From: Chryseobacterium candidae | Lineage (GTDB): Bacteria; Bacteroidota; Bacteroidia; Flavobacteriales; Weeksellaceae | Assembly: GCF_004916905.1 (NCBI RefSeq) | Contig: NZ_SDLV01000004.1 | Coordinates: forward strand, 1-64,000 | Reading direction: 5' to 3' | Length of the DNA stretch: 64,000 nucleotides | In this document: positions 7,871-17,036 of the stretch, in pieces | Layout of the letters: every line of letters begins with the position of its first letter | Numbering within the stretch: position 1 is the stretch's first letter | The notes under the pieces: model-generated | The model's input: only the letters and a program-made list of their open reading frames with translations | What the model was told of the DNA's origin: nothing | The model's database searches: none | Made by a program: the position numbers and the translations under genes

Positions 7871-10369
7871 TTATTTTTTATTGAATAATACCTGTACTTT
7901 ATTTCTGATCCTTATTAGTAATGGCTCTTTATAGTTTTTATCTTCATCAAAATATCCGTAACCATAACCATATCCGTAACCGTAGCCATATCCGTAGCCC
8001 TGTTTGGTATTATAATCATTATAAACAAGTCCCAGATTATTAACTTCGTCATTGTGATACTTTTCAGTAATCATTTTCAGCATATACTTTTCTGTATATT
8101 CATGCCTTACAACATAAATATTAGCATCAGAATGCTTCATGAGCTCATATGAGTCGGCCACAAGACCTACAGGTGGTGAATCTATAATAATGAAATCATA
8201 TTTTTCTTTAAGCTCTTCTATAAATCTGATATTTCTCTGGCTCATTAAAAGTTCAGACGGGTTTGGCGGAATAGGACCTGAAGTAGCAACATCAAGATTA
8301 GAGATCTTAGTTTTGTTAATAATCTGGTCAATACCTACTTCTCCTGTAAGATAATTTGATATACCATATTTATTATCAATCTTAAAGTCACCAAATATTT
8401 TCGGCTTTCTAAGATCCATTCCTAATAATATTGTTTTTTTGTCACTTAATCCTATTACAGATGCCAAATTGATAGAAATATAAGTTTTTCCTTCTCCTCC
8501 AATGGAGGATGTAATCAAAATAACTTTTCCTTTCTCACTTTCATTATCCATTAAGAATCTCATATTGGCTCTTATTCCCCTGAAGGCCTCAGATACAGAT
8601 GACTTTGGCTGCTCCAGAACAGTAAGCATATTTTCATTGCTGTTATTTCCTATTACTCCAAGAAGTGGAATTTTCGTAGCGCCTAACAGCTCTTTAATAT
8701 TTCTGATTTTACTATCTAATACTTCACCCACAAAGATGAACAGTAAAGGAAGCAGCAGCAATCCAGAGATAATAGCCATTTTCGCTAACTTTACATTTGG
8801 TCCGATAGCACTTTGTCCCAAGTTTTTAGCAGGGTCAATGACAGTAATATCAGATTGATTGGTAGCCATTCTCATCTTTGTATCACTCTGTCTTCCCAAA
8901 AGACTATTATAAGTAGCCTCAATCATATTATATCCTCTCTCTGCATCTAAATATCTTCTTTCTTTTTCAGGGTAAGAAGCTAAATCTGAGTTGGCTCCTG
9001 AAATATCACGATCAATTTTACTGATCTCATCATAATATCTGTTATAGTATCCTCTTAAACTGTTTGATGATCCCATCCTTGCTTCATCAATAAGCCTGTT
9101 GATTTCTCTCATTGGCTCTGATGACGGCTTATAAATAGTAGCCATTTCTGCTTTTTTAGTATATAAAGCTTTCAGTTCAGAAACTGTTGCTGAGAATACT
9201 CCATCTTCAAAACCTGCAGCATTGGTTCCAATCATTTTATCAAAATTCTGAGACTGCAGGGTGTTTTTTATATTGTTAAGTGAGTTGATTTTGCTTATGA
9301 TATCTGCTTTTTTAGCCTCCAGATCTTTTATTTTTTCAAGAGATTTTTCATCTCTGTCCTTAATATTATAAAGTTTTTCTGAGGTTTTTAAATAATTCAG
9401 CACATTAGCACTTGAATCGAGCTTTTTACGGATATTATCCAGATTTTCTTTTAAAAAAATGTCTGTGTTTTTATTAACTATATTTTTATCAGCCAATCTC
9501 TTTTTTTGTAGTTCTGCAACAGATTTATTAAGGAAATTAACTGTACTATTAAGATTATATCCTGTTTTGGTAATAATCATGATTGATCTTATTTCTTTAT
9601 CAAAGTCTACACCTGTGGTAGAAACAATCTCATTCACACTCTCATTTATGGACTTCAGGTTTACAATGATATTATCCAGCTTGATTTTAGAAGGAACAGG
9701 ATTTCTAACCAGTCTGAATCTCAGGTTAGGTGAATTGTACCATTCATTGATTTTAATGATTTTATCAGCAGGTCTGCTATATGCGCTGATACTCTGGAAA
9801 CCTTCAACTTCATAATTATATAAGTTTGTAGATTCTCCTTCCTCGGGTAAAACCACCTGATATGCTCCATCTCCTTTGGGTATCAGAGTAATAGGATAAT
9901 TAATCTGTTGAAGATGTTTTTTATCAATCTGAAGAAAAACGGGTGAATCATCTTTATCCAGGTAAGTAGATTTTATCAGTCCTTTGGTAGAATAATTGAC
10001 ATAAAGATCCAGTTCTTTTACCAAAAATTCGTTATGTGATCTGGATAAAAGCATTTTCTTCAGATAAAGCCCATCCTGATTTCCGGTATCTCCCCAAATG
10101 AAATTGATAGATTGATTAGCCTGTGTGGGTAAAAACTCAGAGCCTTTACTGGAAGTACTTAATGACAAGTCTGATGCATAAATATTTTGTGCATAGTAAT
10201 GAGTGTATCCCCATGCAATCGCATAGCCGATAAAAAACATGAATACAAACCAATACCAGTTCTTAAGAACCCTTCTTAAAAAGTGCTCTAAATCAAACAA
10301 TGCAAATGATCCATACTTTTCTTTCTGAGAATTATTTTTCTCTGCAGCGTTTACTCTTTCTGGAATCAT
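7871..10369 (-). CDS. Wzc-like polysaccharide co-polymerase / tyrosine autokinase
   Basis: An 832-residue inner-membrane protein fusing a Wzz chain-length domain to a BY-kinase. One membrane segment lies near residues 38-55 (WYWFVFMFFIGYAIAWGY), then a large periplasmic region with coiled coils (residues about 270-500), a second membrane segment near 535-550, and a cytoplasmic P-loop kinase: Walker A GGEGKT at 624-629, Walker A' GMDLRKP and Walker B IIIDSPP. The C-terminus carries eight consecutive Gly-Tyr pairs, an extreme form of the tyrosine cluster these kinases autophosphorylate. It is co-transcribed with the Wza-like gene two bases upstream; together they control chain length and export of a capsule or exopolysaccharide. 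Confidence 0.93.
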   Translation of the reverse strand: MIPERVNAAEKNNSQKEKYGSFALFDLEHFLRRVLKNWYWFVFMFFIGYAIAWGYTHYYAQNIYASDLSLSTSSKGSEFLPTQANQSINFIWGDTGNQDGLYLKKMLLSRSHNEFLVKELDLYVNYSTKGLIKSTYLDKDDSPVFLQIDKKHLQQINYPITLIPKGDGAYQVVLPEEGESTNLYNYEVEGFQSISAYSRPADKIIKINEWYNSPNLRFRLVRNPVPSKIKLDNIIVNLKSINESVNEIVSTTGVDFDKEIRSIMIITKTGYNLNSTVNFLNKSVAELQKKRLADKNIVNKNTDIFLKENLDNIRKKLDSSANVLNYLKTSEKLYNIKDRDEKSLEKIKDLEAKKADIISKINSLNNIKNTLQSQNFDKMIGTNAAGFEDGVFSATVSELKALYTKKAEMATIYKPSSEPMREINRLIDEARMGSSNSLRGYYNRYYDEISKIDRDISGANSDLASYPEKERRYLDAERGYNMIEATYNSLLGRQSDTKMRMATNQSDITVIDPAKNLGQSAIGPNVKLAKMAIISGLLLLPLLFIFVGEVLDSKIRNIKELLGATKIPLLGVIGNNSNENMLTVLEQPKSSVSEAFRGIRANMRFLMDNESEKGKVILITSSIGGEGKTYISINLASVIGLSDKKTILLGMDLRKPKIFGDFKIDNKYGISNYLTGEVGIDQIINKTKISNLDVATSGPIPPNPSELLMSQRNIRFIEELKEKYDFIIIDSPPVGLVADSYELMKHSDANIYVVRHEYTEKYMLKMITEKYHNDEVNNLGLVYNDYNTKQGYGYGYGYGYGYGYGYFDEDKNYKEPLLIRIRNKVQVLFNKK

Positions 10370-10371
10370 GA

Positions 10372-11259
10372 CTAAAGATTTTTAAGAAGTAAATAAATAG
10401 ACAATGCTGTAGTAATTACCGAAACTCCAGTTGTTAAAGTCTGAATAGGATCTTTTCCGAATCCATTCAAGCTTTTTGCTCTTGTATTCAGATAGATTTC
10501 ATCACCATTCTGAACATAATAAAAAGGAGAGTTCATAAGATCTTCCCGGGTAAGGTCTATTTTGGCAATTTTGATTCCTTCCGGAAGTTTTCTGTGGATA
10601 ACGATCTCTTTCTTATCGATCGTTCTGTTCAGCCCACCATTAATAGCTAAAGCTTCAGTAATGGTAAGAGTGTTTTTATGAGCTACTTTCTCTCCTGAAA
10701 GCCCTGTAGTTTCTACATCGCCAAGAATATAATAGGTGATACCGTCTGTATTCAAACGTACTTCAGACTTACCTTCCTGGAAATTTTCATTTACTTTTTC
10801 CTGAATTTCTTTTCTAATATCTTCTAATGTTCTCCCTTCCGCTTTTACATAGCCAATTCCAAAAACATTGATATCACCATTGGAGTCTACTTTGAGTCCG
10901 TTAAAATAAAAATTCATATTTCCTCCTCTGCTTACCCCGGAATTGCCTCCAACTCCACCTCCGCCTGCTATACCTCCGCCTGATAGAGCAGAATTTGATA
11001 CACTTCCGGTTCCAATTCCTCCGGAGGAATTGTAAGAAGAGTAAAACTGTGCAGCATCTCCTTTGGGCGTTGTAACAATGTTAAGATTAAGGATATCATT
11101 TTTAGTAATCCTATATACGGGAATATTGTAGGGAACAAGACCTTCCTCATTAATTACGAGACTCTCACTTGGCTGTAAATATCTTACATCCTTTGTTGTA
11201 ATACATGAGGTAACTAAAAGAGGGAATATTAAAAATAAATATTTAAAGTTTTTCATCAT
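10372..11259 (-). CDS. Wza-like polysaccharide export lipoprotein
   Basis: A 295-residue outer-membrane export protein. Lipobox LLVTSC gives a lipidated N-terminus (Cys near residue 19). The Poly_export domain spans about residues 45-170, with a Gly-rich low-complexity insertion at about 90-112, then an SLBB-type region (TYYILGDVETTGLSG) and a C-terminal helix (TALSIYLLLKNL) that may form the outer-membrane channel. Two ATG codons are adjacent at the start; either works. It pairs with the Wzc-like kinase two bases downstream. Confidence 0.92.
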   Translation of the reverse strand: MMKNFKYLFLIFPLLVTSCITTKDVRYLQPSESLVINEEGLVPYNIPVYRITKNDILNLNIVTTPKGDAAQFYSSYNSSGGIGTGSVSNSALSGGGIAGGGGVGGNSGVSRGGNMNFYFNGLKVDSNGDINVFGIGYVKAEGRTLEDIRKEIQEKVNENFQEGKSEVRLNTDGITYYILGDVETTGLSGEKVAHKNTLTITEALAINGGLNRTIDKKEIVIHRKLPEGIKIAKIDLTREDLMNSPFYYVQNGDEIYLNTRAKSLNGFGKDPIQTLTTGVSVITTALSIYLLLKNL

Positions 11260-11293
11260 ATATAATATTGTTTACAAAAGTAATATTTAATTG

Positions 11294-12412
11294 TTAATTT
11301 TTGTTATTTCTTAAACGATATAGCAAATCTGGCAAATAAGCGCCAAAAAAACCTATTGAAATAATCACCAATAATAAAAGATTGACATTAATATGTCTTA
11401 AATAATAAGCTACTCCTACAATCATCAGATAGTAAAGGATAATATAGAAAGTAGATCTCCTATGGGTAAGGTTCAATTTCAGCAATTTATGATGAATATG
11501 GTTTTTATCGGCATCAAATGGAGATTTTTTATTATAAAGCCTGATCATAATTACATTTAAAGTATCTACAATCGGAAGAATCAGAATGGCTACCGCTACT
11601 ACAGGAGCAGACTGAAGGTGATATCTAGGTACATCTATCAGATTTTTATCTATAAAAATATCTATAAAACAAATAGATGTAAAAGCTAATAAAAAACCAA
11701 GGAGCATAGAGCCTGTATCTCCCATAAATATTTTGCGGGTACGGTAGTTTGATAAATTATAATACAAAAATGCCAGTACAGTTCCGATAATAACAACGGA
11801 TAATATCACCAGCGGATAGTTATACTCTCCCAAACGGTAATAGCTTATTCCAAACAGAGCGCTGCAGATCACAGAATAGCCGCCTGCCAGCCCATCTATC
11901 CCGTCAATCAGATTGAATGCATTAATCAGAATAATAAATGTTACGATACTGAATATCACACTTACAAAGTACTCCAGCTCGTATACTCCAAAGATTCCGA
12001 ATAAGCTTCTGATTCTGATATCAGAACCAATAACAATCAGGGAAGAAACAACAATTTGTGCAACGAGTTTTTTGTAAGCCCTCATTACTACAATATCATC
12101 CATTACGCCTACATAGAGAAGGATAATTAATGAGGCAAATAAAAATTTGTAAAGATCAAATAATTCATAGGCAAAAATAGAAGCACATATTCCTATTGAA
12201 TAAAAGATGGCAATTCCACCAAGATTGGGAATTTCTCTAAGGTGCGAGCTTCTTATTCCAGGCTCATCCATAAGATTCTTTCTTCGTGAAATCTTGACGA
12301 TGGTAGGAATAGAGAAAAATGTAATTAAAAACGAGAACACGAAACCTAGCCCTATTTTTATATAGAAAATAGGTATTCCCGATCCGCTTAAGAACAATTC
12401 AAAATTTTTCAT
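11294..12412 (-). CDS. MraY/WecA-like glycosyl-1-phosphate transferase
   Basis: Polytopic glycosyltransferase family 4 protein that transfers a sugar 1-phosphate to undecaprenyl phosphate, starting polysaccharide repeat units. About ten membrane helices; motifs MDEPGIRSSH, LGGIAIF, GVMDDIVVMRA, NAFNLIDGIDGLAGG, FMGDTGSMLLG and the late DKNHIHHKL histidines identify the WecA branch. The chosen start (MKNFELF) is six codons inside the longest frame. It lies 34 bases upstream of the Wza gene and would use the lipid carrier made by the nearby uppS product. Confidence 0.9.
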   Translation of the reverse strand: MKNFELFLSGSGIPIFYIKIGLGFVFSFLITFFSIPTIVKISRRKNLMDEPGIRSSHLREIPNLGGIAIFYSIGICASIFAYELFDLYKFLFASLIILLYVGVMDDIVVMRAYKKLVAQIVVSSLIVIGSDIRIRSLFGIFGVYELEYFVSVIFSIVTFIILINAFNLIDGIDGLAGGYSVICSALFGISYYRLGEYNYPLVILSVVIIGTVLAFLYYNLSNYRTRKIFMGDTGSMLLGFLLAFTSICFIDIFIDKNLIDVPRYHLQSAPVVAVAILILPIVDTLNVIMIRLYNKKSPFDADKNHIHHKLLKLNLTHRRSTFYIILYYLMIVGVAYYLRHINVNLLLLVIISIGFFGAYLPDLLYRLRNNKN

Positions 12413-12520
12413 TCTTTTTTTATTCAGCACTTGTATCTCCTAAATAAAAAATCACAATGCAGACTTAACTTCATTATCATCTTCTATTGACCGAAACAAT
12501 AGTACTTACATTTGTGTTTA

Positions 12521-13522
12521 CTAAATCAATTTTCTTATCAACCTTTTCTGTCCTGCAAAAAACAACAGATAAAAAATCTTTTTCTTCAAAGGCAAAGATA
12601 AAAGATAATTCTTACCAAAACGACTATACTTCAATATATCTTGAATTTTTATTTGTCTTTCCTTCATAAAAAAAACCAATTGATCCGACATACTATAAAA
12701 TATTTCTTCTTTTTTCACAAAGGCCAGATAGGCCAAAAATGAGTAAACCCCTTCAAAAATCTGAAAATTTTTCAACTCTTCTTTTTTATGGGAATAGGGA
12801 GATTTACTAAATATTTGTTCCACATCACACACTGCTTTTAATATATCAAGCCCTTTTTCTGTGTGGGATTTTGTAATAGAATCAGTACGTTCAAGGTACT
12901 GATAGTGGAAATTCTGAGTCTGCGCAATGGTTTCACATTCCAGCAAAAGCTGTGGAATAAGCTGAATATCTTCAAAATGAACTCCTATTTTAAATCTTTT
13001 TTGATTAAAAAGCTCTTTTTTGAACAACTTATTACATGCAAAGTAGCTGATATCAGAAAATACTGAGAAATTTTTTTCAAGGGGTATTTTCTCAGGCATA
13101 TCAGGCAGCTGTGTCAGTTTTTGGATAACCTTTCCGTTCTCATCCACTTTCTGGATATTGCAGATCACCATTTTTGTCTGATGTTTTTCTGCTAAGAGAA
13201 GCATTTCCTCAAACATGGTCTCAGTAACATAGTCATCACTGTCTACAAAACCAATATAGTCACCAGTAGATTTATCAATACCAAAGTTTCGGGCATCACT
13301 CAAGCCTCCGTTTTCTTTAGTAAAAGCTCTTATTTTTTCCGGATATTTTTGTGCAAATTCTTTAATTATTTGTTTAGAGTTATCCTTGCTTCCATCGTTC
13401 ACAACAACAATTTCAATATTTTGAAGGCTCTGATTCACCAGAGAGTCAAGACATTTTGTCAAATAATTTTCGACATTATAAACAGGAACAATAATAGATA
13501 CTTTTGAGGGAACATGTGTCAT
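12521..13522 (-). CDS. Glycosyltransferase family 2
   Basis: A 333-residue GT-A fold glycosyltransferase. The N-terminal half has VSIIVPVYNVENYL, IVVVNDGSKDNS, the NGGLSDARNFG motif and the metal-binding GFVDSDDYV (DxD). The C-terminal half is basic (KKKIFYLLF, KRLIRKLI) and may touch the membrane. Such enzymes add sugars to lipid-linked capsule or O-antigen units; donor and acceptor are not deducible. Stop is about 110 bases before the WecA-like gene; start is 3 bases after the ureohydrolase-like gene. Confidence 0.9.
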   Translation of the reverse strand: MTHVPSKVSIIVPVYNVENYLTKCLDSLVNQSLQNIEIVVVNDGSKDNSKQIIKEFAQKYPEKIRAFTKENGGLSDARNFGIDKSTGDYIGFVDSDDYVTETMFEEMLLLAEKHQTKMVICNIQKVDENGKVIQKLTQLPDMPEKIPLEKNFSVFSDISYFACNKLFKKELFNQKRFKIGVHFEDIQLIPQLLLECETIAQTQNFHYQYLERTDSITKSHTEKGLDILKAVCDVEQIFSKSPYSHKKEELKNFQIFEGVYSFLAYLAFVKKEEIFYSMSDQLVFFMKERQIKIQDILKYSRFGKNYLLSLPLKKKIFYLLFFAGQKRLIRKLI

Positions 13523-13525
13523 ATG

Positions 13526-14596
13526 TTAAATTTTCGTCAGTCTTGCATTCAGCCAGCCTTTTTTAGCTTCATCAAAATCCTTTCTGGAGCAGGGAATACA
13601 GTTTTCTATATTTTCATCATCACCAAAATACCACAAATTACTGAAAGTATCACGCCTGAATGCATATTGTCTGTCATCTATCAAAACATAAAACATCTCA
13701 TAATGCCTTTCTTTAGGATGGGAATGCTGGATATTGATCCCTTCAATCAGATACCACAACATCTGGGCTAAAAGCTGATGGTTCAGCTGGTTTTCAGAAT
13801 AAATATTATAATTAAAAATCCCTACAGATTTAAGGTTTTCACTTAACCCGATTTCTTTCATATAGGCGCAAATTTCTCTTCTGTTCAAACCATTTACCTG
13901 TGGATTCATGGAAAAAGGTTCGCTAAAGCTTTCAACAGCATCACAATTTACGGTCACCAGATCTGCTTTTCTGAAGAAAGGTTCTGTTTTTTCCGTAGAA
14001 TTCATCATTTCAGCCAATCTGATAATATCAAACTCTACTTCTTTGATGAGTCTTACAGAATCCATCTCATTCAAATGTTTCTGATACCCCAGATGATGAT
14101 AATTTTTAATGGAAAAATTCTTCGCCCCAAAAATCTTACTTAAAAAAGTATGTTCATTAATGGTTTCTCCTTGCTGAAGAGAAATAATATTACTGATCTG
14201 GGTATAATTGATGCTTTTCTTGTGAAAATTCAATGCTGAAAATAATGAGAAAGCAAAATCATTGGAACCACCAATAATTACTGGAATGGCTCTTTTATAA
14301 TGACATGCCGACAGCACTTCCTGCAAAATATAATGAGTATCCTGAACGGATTTCCCAGACACCAGATCCCCCAGATCTACAACAGGAATTTCGAAGTCCA
14401 TCTGCGAAAGCTTATAAAATTCTTTTCTTACTGCTGTAAAGTCCTGTACTTCAGCATCTCCGCCTACGCCTCTATAATCTGACACAAATAAAAGAACAAT
14501 ACTGTCTTCCCTGATATCTTTTGTAATCCGATTTCCTATCTGCCAGCTTTCTGCTTTGAAATTTCTTGGTGAAATGATAAAGTCTTCGAAATCCAT
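13526..14596 (-). CDS. Degenerate arginase/formimidoylglutamase-like protein
   Basis: A 356-residue protein with the ureohydrolase (arginase/agmatinase/formimidoylglutamase) fold outline: LLFVSDYRGVGGDAEVQ, PVVDLGDL, PVIIGGSNDF and LVTVNCDAVES. In active enzymes these positions carry the two-manganese site (GGDHS, DAHxD, SFDxDxxDP). Here the GGDH histidine appears as Asn (GGSND, 109-113), no DAHxD segment is visible where it should fall (near SNIIS, about 135-139), and only one Asp (D219) remains of the third motif. It may be a pseudo-enzyme. Flavobacteria often have such a gene, frequently labelled formimidoylglutamase. It is the first gene of the GT2-containing unit, separated by 3 bases. 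Confidence 0.8.
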   Translation of the reverse strand: MDFEDFIISPRNFKAESWQIGNRITKDIREDSIVLLFVSDYRGVGGDAEVQDFTAVRKEFYKLSQMDFEIPVVDLGDLVSGKSVQDTHYILQEVLSACHYKRAIPVIIGGSNDFAFSLFSALNFHKKSINYTQISNIISLQQGETINEHTFLSKIFGAKNFSIKNYHHLGYQKHLNEMDSVRLIKEVEFDIIRLAEMMNSTEKTEPFFRKADLVTVNCDAVESFSEPFSMNPQVNGLNRREICAYMKEIGLSENLKSVGIFNYNIYSENQLNHQLLAQMLWYLIEGINIQHSHPKERHYEMFYVLIDDRQYAFRRDTFSNLWYFGDDENIENCIPCSRKDFDEAKKGWLNARLTKI

Positions 14597-14689
14597 ATTT
14601 TATTTTAAATTGTAATAATTGATTAATTGCTTGATGTAACAAACATACAAAAAACACAGGAACTGAGTAAGACGTGTATGTTTTTGTTC

Positions 14690-14720
14690 ACAAAAAACCA
14701 TCAACAAATTGTTGATGGTT
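14690..14720 (-). terminator. Rho-independent terminator
   Basis: Perfect 10-bp stem AACCATCAAC / GTTGATGGTT around a 5-base loop (14696-14720); on the minus strand it continues into TTTTTTG. It lies downstream of the two small helix-turn-helix genes. The remaining intergenic bases 14597-14837 show no gene. Confidence 0.8.
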
Positions 14721-14837
14721 ATATACTATATATTGTTTAATAAGAATTATATCTTGTATACATATAAATTCATCATTTTAAAATATGTATAAATATCACT
14801 CATTCAATAATTTTTAACAGAATTCCAATAAATACAT

Positions 14838-15164
14838 TTAAGATTTATATCTCTTTTTCCATTTAGTTAATGTATTTTTGCTAATTCTAAAGTATTTTGA
14901 AGTAAGACTATTATTGAGTTTATTTTCTTCTTGATAATTGATTATATAAATAATTGTTTCATCATCATAAGATCTATGTCTTTGATCAAATATTATAGAA
15001 TCCGAATCTTTGCTATGAAAGATTAAGTTATCTAATCGAACAATGTCCCAAGAGAAAAGATTTTCCTTTTCTAAAAAAAAATTAAATTCTGTTTCCCGCT
15101 CTGGGCATATTTTTAAAATAATATCATGATAAATCTTCTTATAATTAGGGCTGTTTCTCATCAT
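14838..15164 (-). CDS. Small helix-turn-helix (transposase-like) protein
   Basis: About 109 residues. Start taken at MMRNSPNYKKIY; the longest frame would overlap the upstream gene by 68 bases. The C-terminus SKYFRISKNTLTKWKKRYKS is a helix-turn-helix recognition segment resembling that of IS3/Tc-type transposase N-terminal subunits, but there is no catalytic DDE domain nearby. Similar short pairs are widespread in Chryseobacterium, so this is probably a domesticated regulator or an orphan family rather than an active transposase. It overlaps the upstream related gene by about 20 bases and is likely translationally coupled. Confidence 0.7.
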   Translation of the reverse strand: MMRNSPNYKKIYHDIILKICPERETEFNFFLEKENLFSWDIVRLDNLIFHSKDSDSIIFDQRHRSYDDETIIYIINYQEENKLNNSLTSKYFRISKNTLTKWKKRYKS

Positions 15165-15582
15165 ATTTAGTTTTCCATTTATATAATGTCGTTTTAGGTA
15201 TACCATAATCATTTATAATAGAATCTACACTTTTTTCTCCTGATTTAATAAGTCCTAAAATATAATCTATGAGATTTCTAGTATAGATATTTTTTCTAAA
15301 TCTTGGAAGAAATGTTTCTTTTGAAGAAGAAATCTTATTTACTGGAGGAGAATACAATATTATATGTTGAGAATACAACCTGAAAAAATCATATTTCAAT
15401 AGTTTACTCCATTTTAAAAGAACGTTACATTCTAGACTTTCTCTTTCATACATTTCTTTTATTTCAGTTTCTGAACAATGAAAAAAATTACAAATACGCA
15501 CTATATCCATTTCCAATTCTATAACTCTCATTTTAATATACGAACCTATATGAATTTCTTTAAAGTTAGATATTATAGTCAT
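15145..15582 (-). CDS. Small helix-turn-helix (transposase-like) protein
   Basis: About 145 residues, start placed at MTIISNFKEIHIGSYIK. The N-terminal part (IGSYIKMRVIELEMDIVRI) looks like the first helices of an XRE-type domain; the C-terminal YGIPKTTLYKWKTKYDEK is a second helix-turn-helix of the transposase-like sort. It shares the final T-LYKWKxKY signature with the downstream gene, so the two are probably related. Cytoplasmic, DNA-binding by inference. No inverted repeats or catalytic domain flank the pair. Confidence 0.72.
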   Translation of the reverse strand: MTIISNFKEIHIGSYIKMRVIELEMDIVRICNFFHCSETEIKEMYERESLECNVLLKWSKLLKYDFFRLYSQHIILYSPPVNKISSSKETFLPRFRKNIYTRNLIDYILGLIKSGEKSVDSIINDYGIPKTTLYKWKTKYDEKQP

Positions 15583-15689
15583 TTTTATAAATTTATATAA
15601 AGGCAATAAATTATAAGTAAGCTATCATGGGAATGGGATAACTTACTTATAATAGGTATAATTTATGTTTTTGGATTATTCAACAACAG

Positions 15690-16937
15690 TTAAAGTACCC
15701 TTTGTAATGTTGTAAACAACACTTTTTCCCCGTTAAATTGCACTATTTGGTATAAAAAACGATAGAATCTGTACGTATCAGGTATTGTTGTTCCATTTCC
15801 GGTCGCAACTCTTACAGATAAAAATAATTCTGTTACCTCCGCATTAAAATTAGTTCCACTAACAGGAGCTGTTGAAGTTCCGGATGAAGGACCTGTCCAA
15901 AATACAATATCATTGGCATCTATACCTTGCTCTACGCCATTTGCAATACTTAAACCAATAAGCTGACGACCTTCATTTACTGAATGAGCAGCTGTATTAA
16001 TATGAACTACAATAGTATTACCCGATATGTTTTTAAGAATAGGTTTATAGTAAGTAGATCCCACCGATATTACATCAAACTGAAGACCATCAATTATAGG
16101 CATCGTGGCTCCATATTTAACATTAGCAGAGAAATATGCTCCACTATTATTCATTGTTGTAGAATTAGCATAATAAGTATTTGCAGAAATCCCTCCAATG
16201 GTAAGAGTAGTTCCCTGGCCAACAGTAGCATTACAGGATTTACCTCCGATATTGATTGGAAAAGTAGTTGTGATAGGGCTACTAACAGTTGGTGTTCCTG
16301 AAACAGTATAATTCAAAGTACCTGCTCCGACGTTAAAACTGCCAGCAGACAATGTTGCTGTTAAACCATTCACCGGACCAATGTTTTGGGCTGGATAATT
16401 ACCTCCGTTTGCCCCTGTATAAGGAATAGATAAGATTCCTGTATAAGCTGTTCCAGAAGTATATGTACTAGGTGTTAAACTAACATCAGAACAACTTATA
16501 GAGCCAAGTGTACCAATAGCTGTAGATGAGTTACTTATTTGTCTCCATTCGCTTCCATTCCAATACAAATATCCAACCGCTGTAAGTCCTCCAGCACCTG
16601 TATTATACACTATTAAGCCAACAGCAGGAGAAAGTATTGTTGTTTGATCTGTGTTTGAATTTAAAGCAACACGAGGTAACAGGGCTCCTTTATTAGAAGC
16701 ACTTATATCTATTTTTGCACTGCTGTCCGGAGCAATAGTTCCTATCCCAACACTTCCTGAGGAAGTTACTACAAAATCATTAGCTTGTTGTACAGCTGAT
16801 GGAACTCCAGCTGATGGATTATCTTTTGCACCATCGACATTGAAAACACCTTGTGGATTAACTGTATTAATCCCAACCTGAGCATGCGCTTTACCAAAAA
16901 GAAAGAGTAAAGTGATAGGTAATATTATTTTTTTCAT
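15690..16937 (-). CDS. Secreted Bacteroidota surface protein (unknown)
   Basis: About 415 residues. The start is set at MKKIILPITLLFLFGKAHAQ, a clean signal peptide; the longest frame adds 28 residues. The mature N-terminus VGINTVNPQGVFNVDGAKDN is a widespread flavobacterial extracellular motif, followed by GSVGIGTIAPDSSAKIDISA, which resembles tail-fibre/collagen-like adhesin heads. The middle is Ser/Thr/Gly-rich beta sequence with repeated SGTxT(Y/V) stretches. No T9SS sorting domain is obvious at the C-terminus. It lies about 100 bases downstream of a membrane LuxR-type regulator on the same strand. Function unknown; adhesion is a guess. Confidence 0.75.
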   Translation of the reverse strand: MKKIILPITLLFLFGKAHAQVGINTVNPQGVFNVDGAKDNPSAGVPSAVQQANDFVVTSSGSVGIGTIAPDSSAKIDISASNKGALLPRVALNSNTDQTTILSPAVGLIVYNTGAGGLTAVGYLYWNGSEWRQISNSSTAIGTLGSISCSDVSLTPSTYTSGTAYTGILSIPYTGANGGNYPAQNIGPVNGLTATLSAGSFNVGAGTLNYTVSGTPTVSSPITTTFPINIGGKSCNATVGQGTTLTIGGISANTYYANSTTMNNSGAYFSANVKYGATMPIIDGLQFDVISVGSTYYKPILKNISGNTIVVHINTAAHSVNEGRQLIGLSIANGVEQGIDANDIVFWTGPSSGTSTAPVSGTNFNAEVTELFLSVRVATGNGTTIPDTYRFYRFLYQIVQFNGEKVLFTTLQRVL

Positions 16938-17036
16938 AACATAATTTTCAGCAAATTTCAAAAAAACTGAAAAAATGCAGTGCAAAAAAACATACTTATT
17001 AATACTTAATTTACTACTCATATCTACTTTAAAGCT

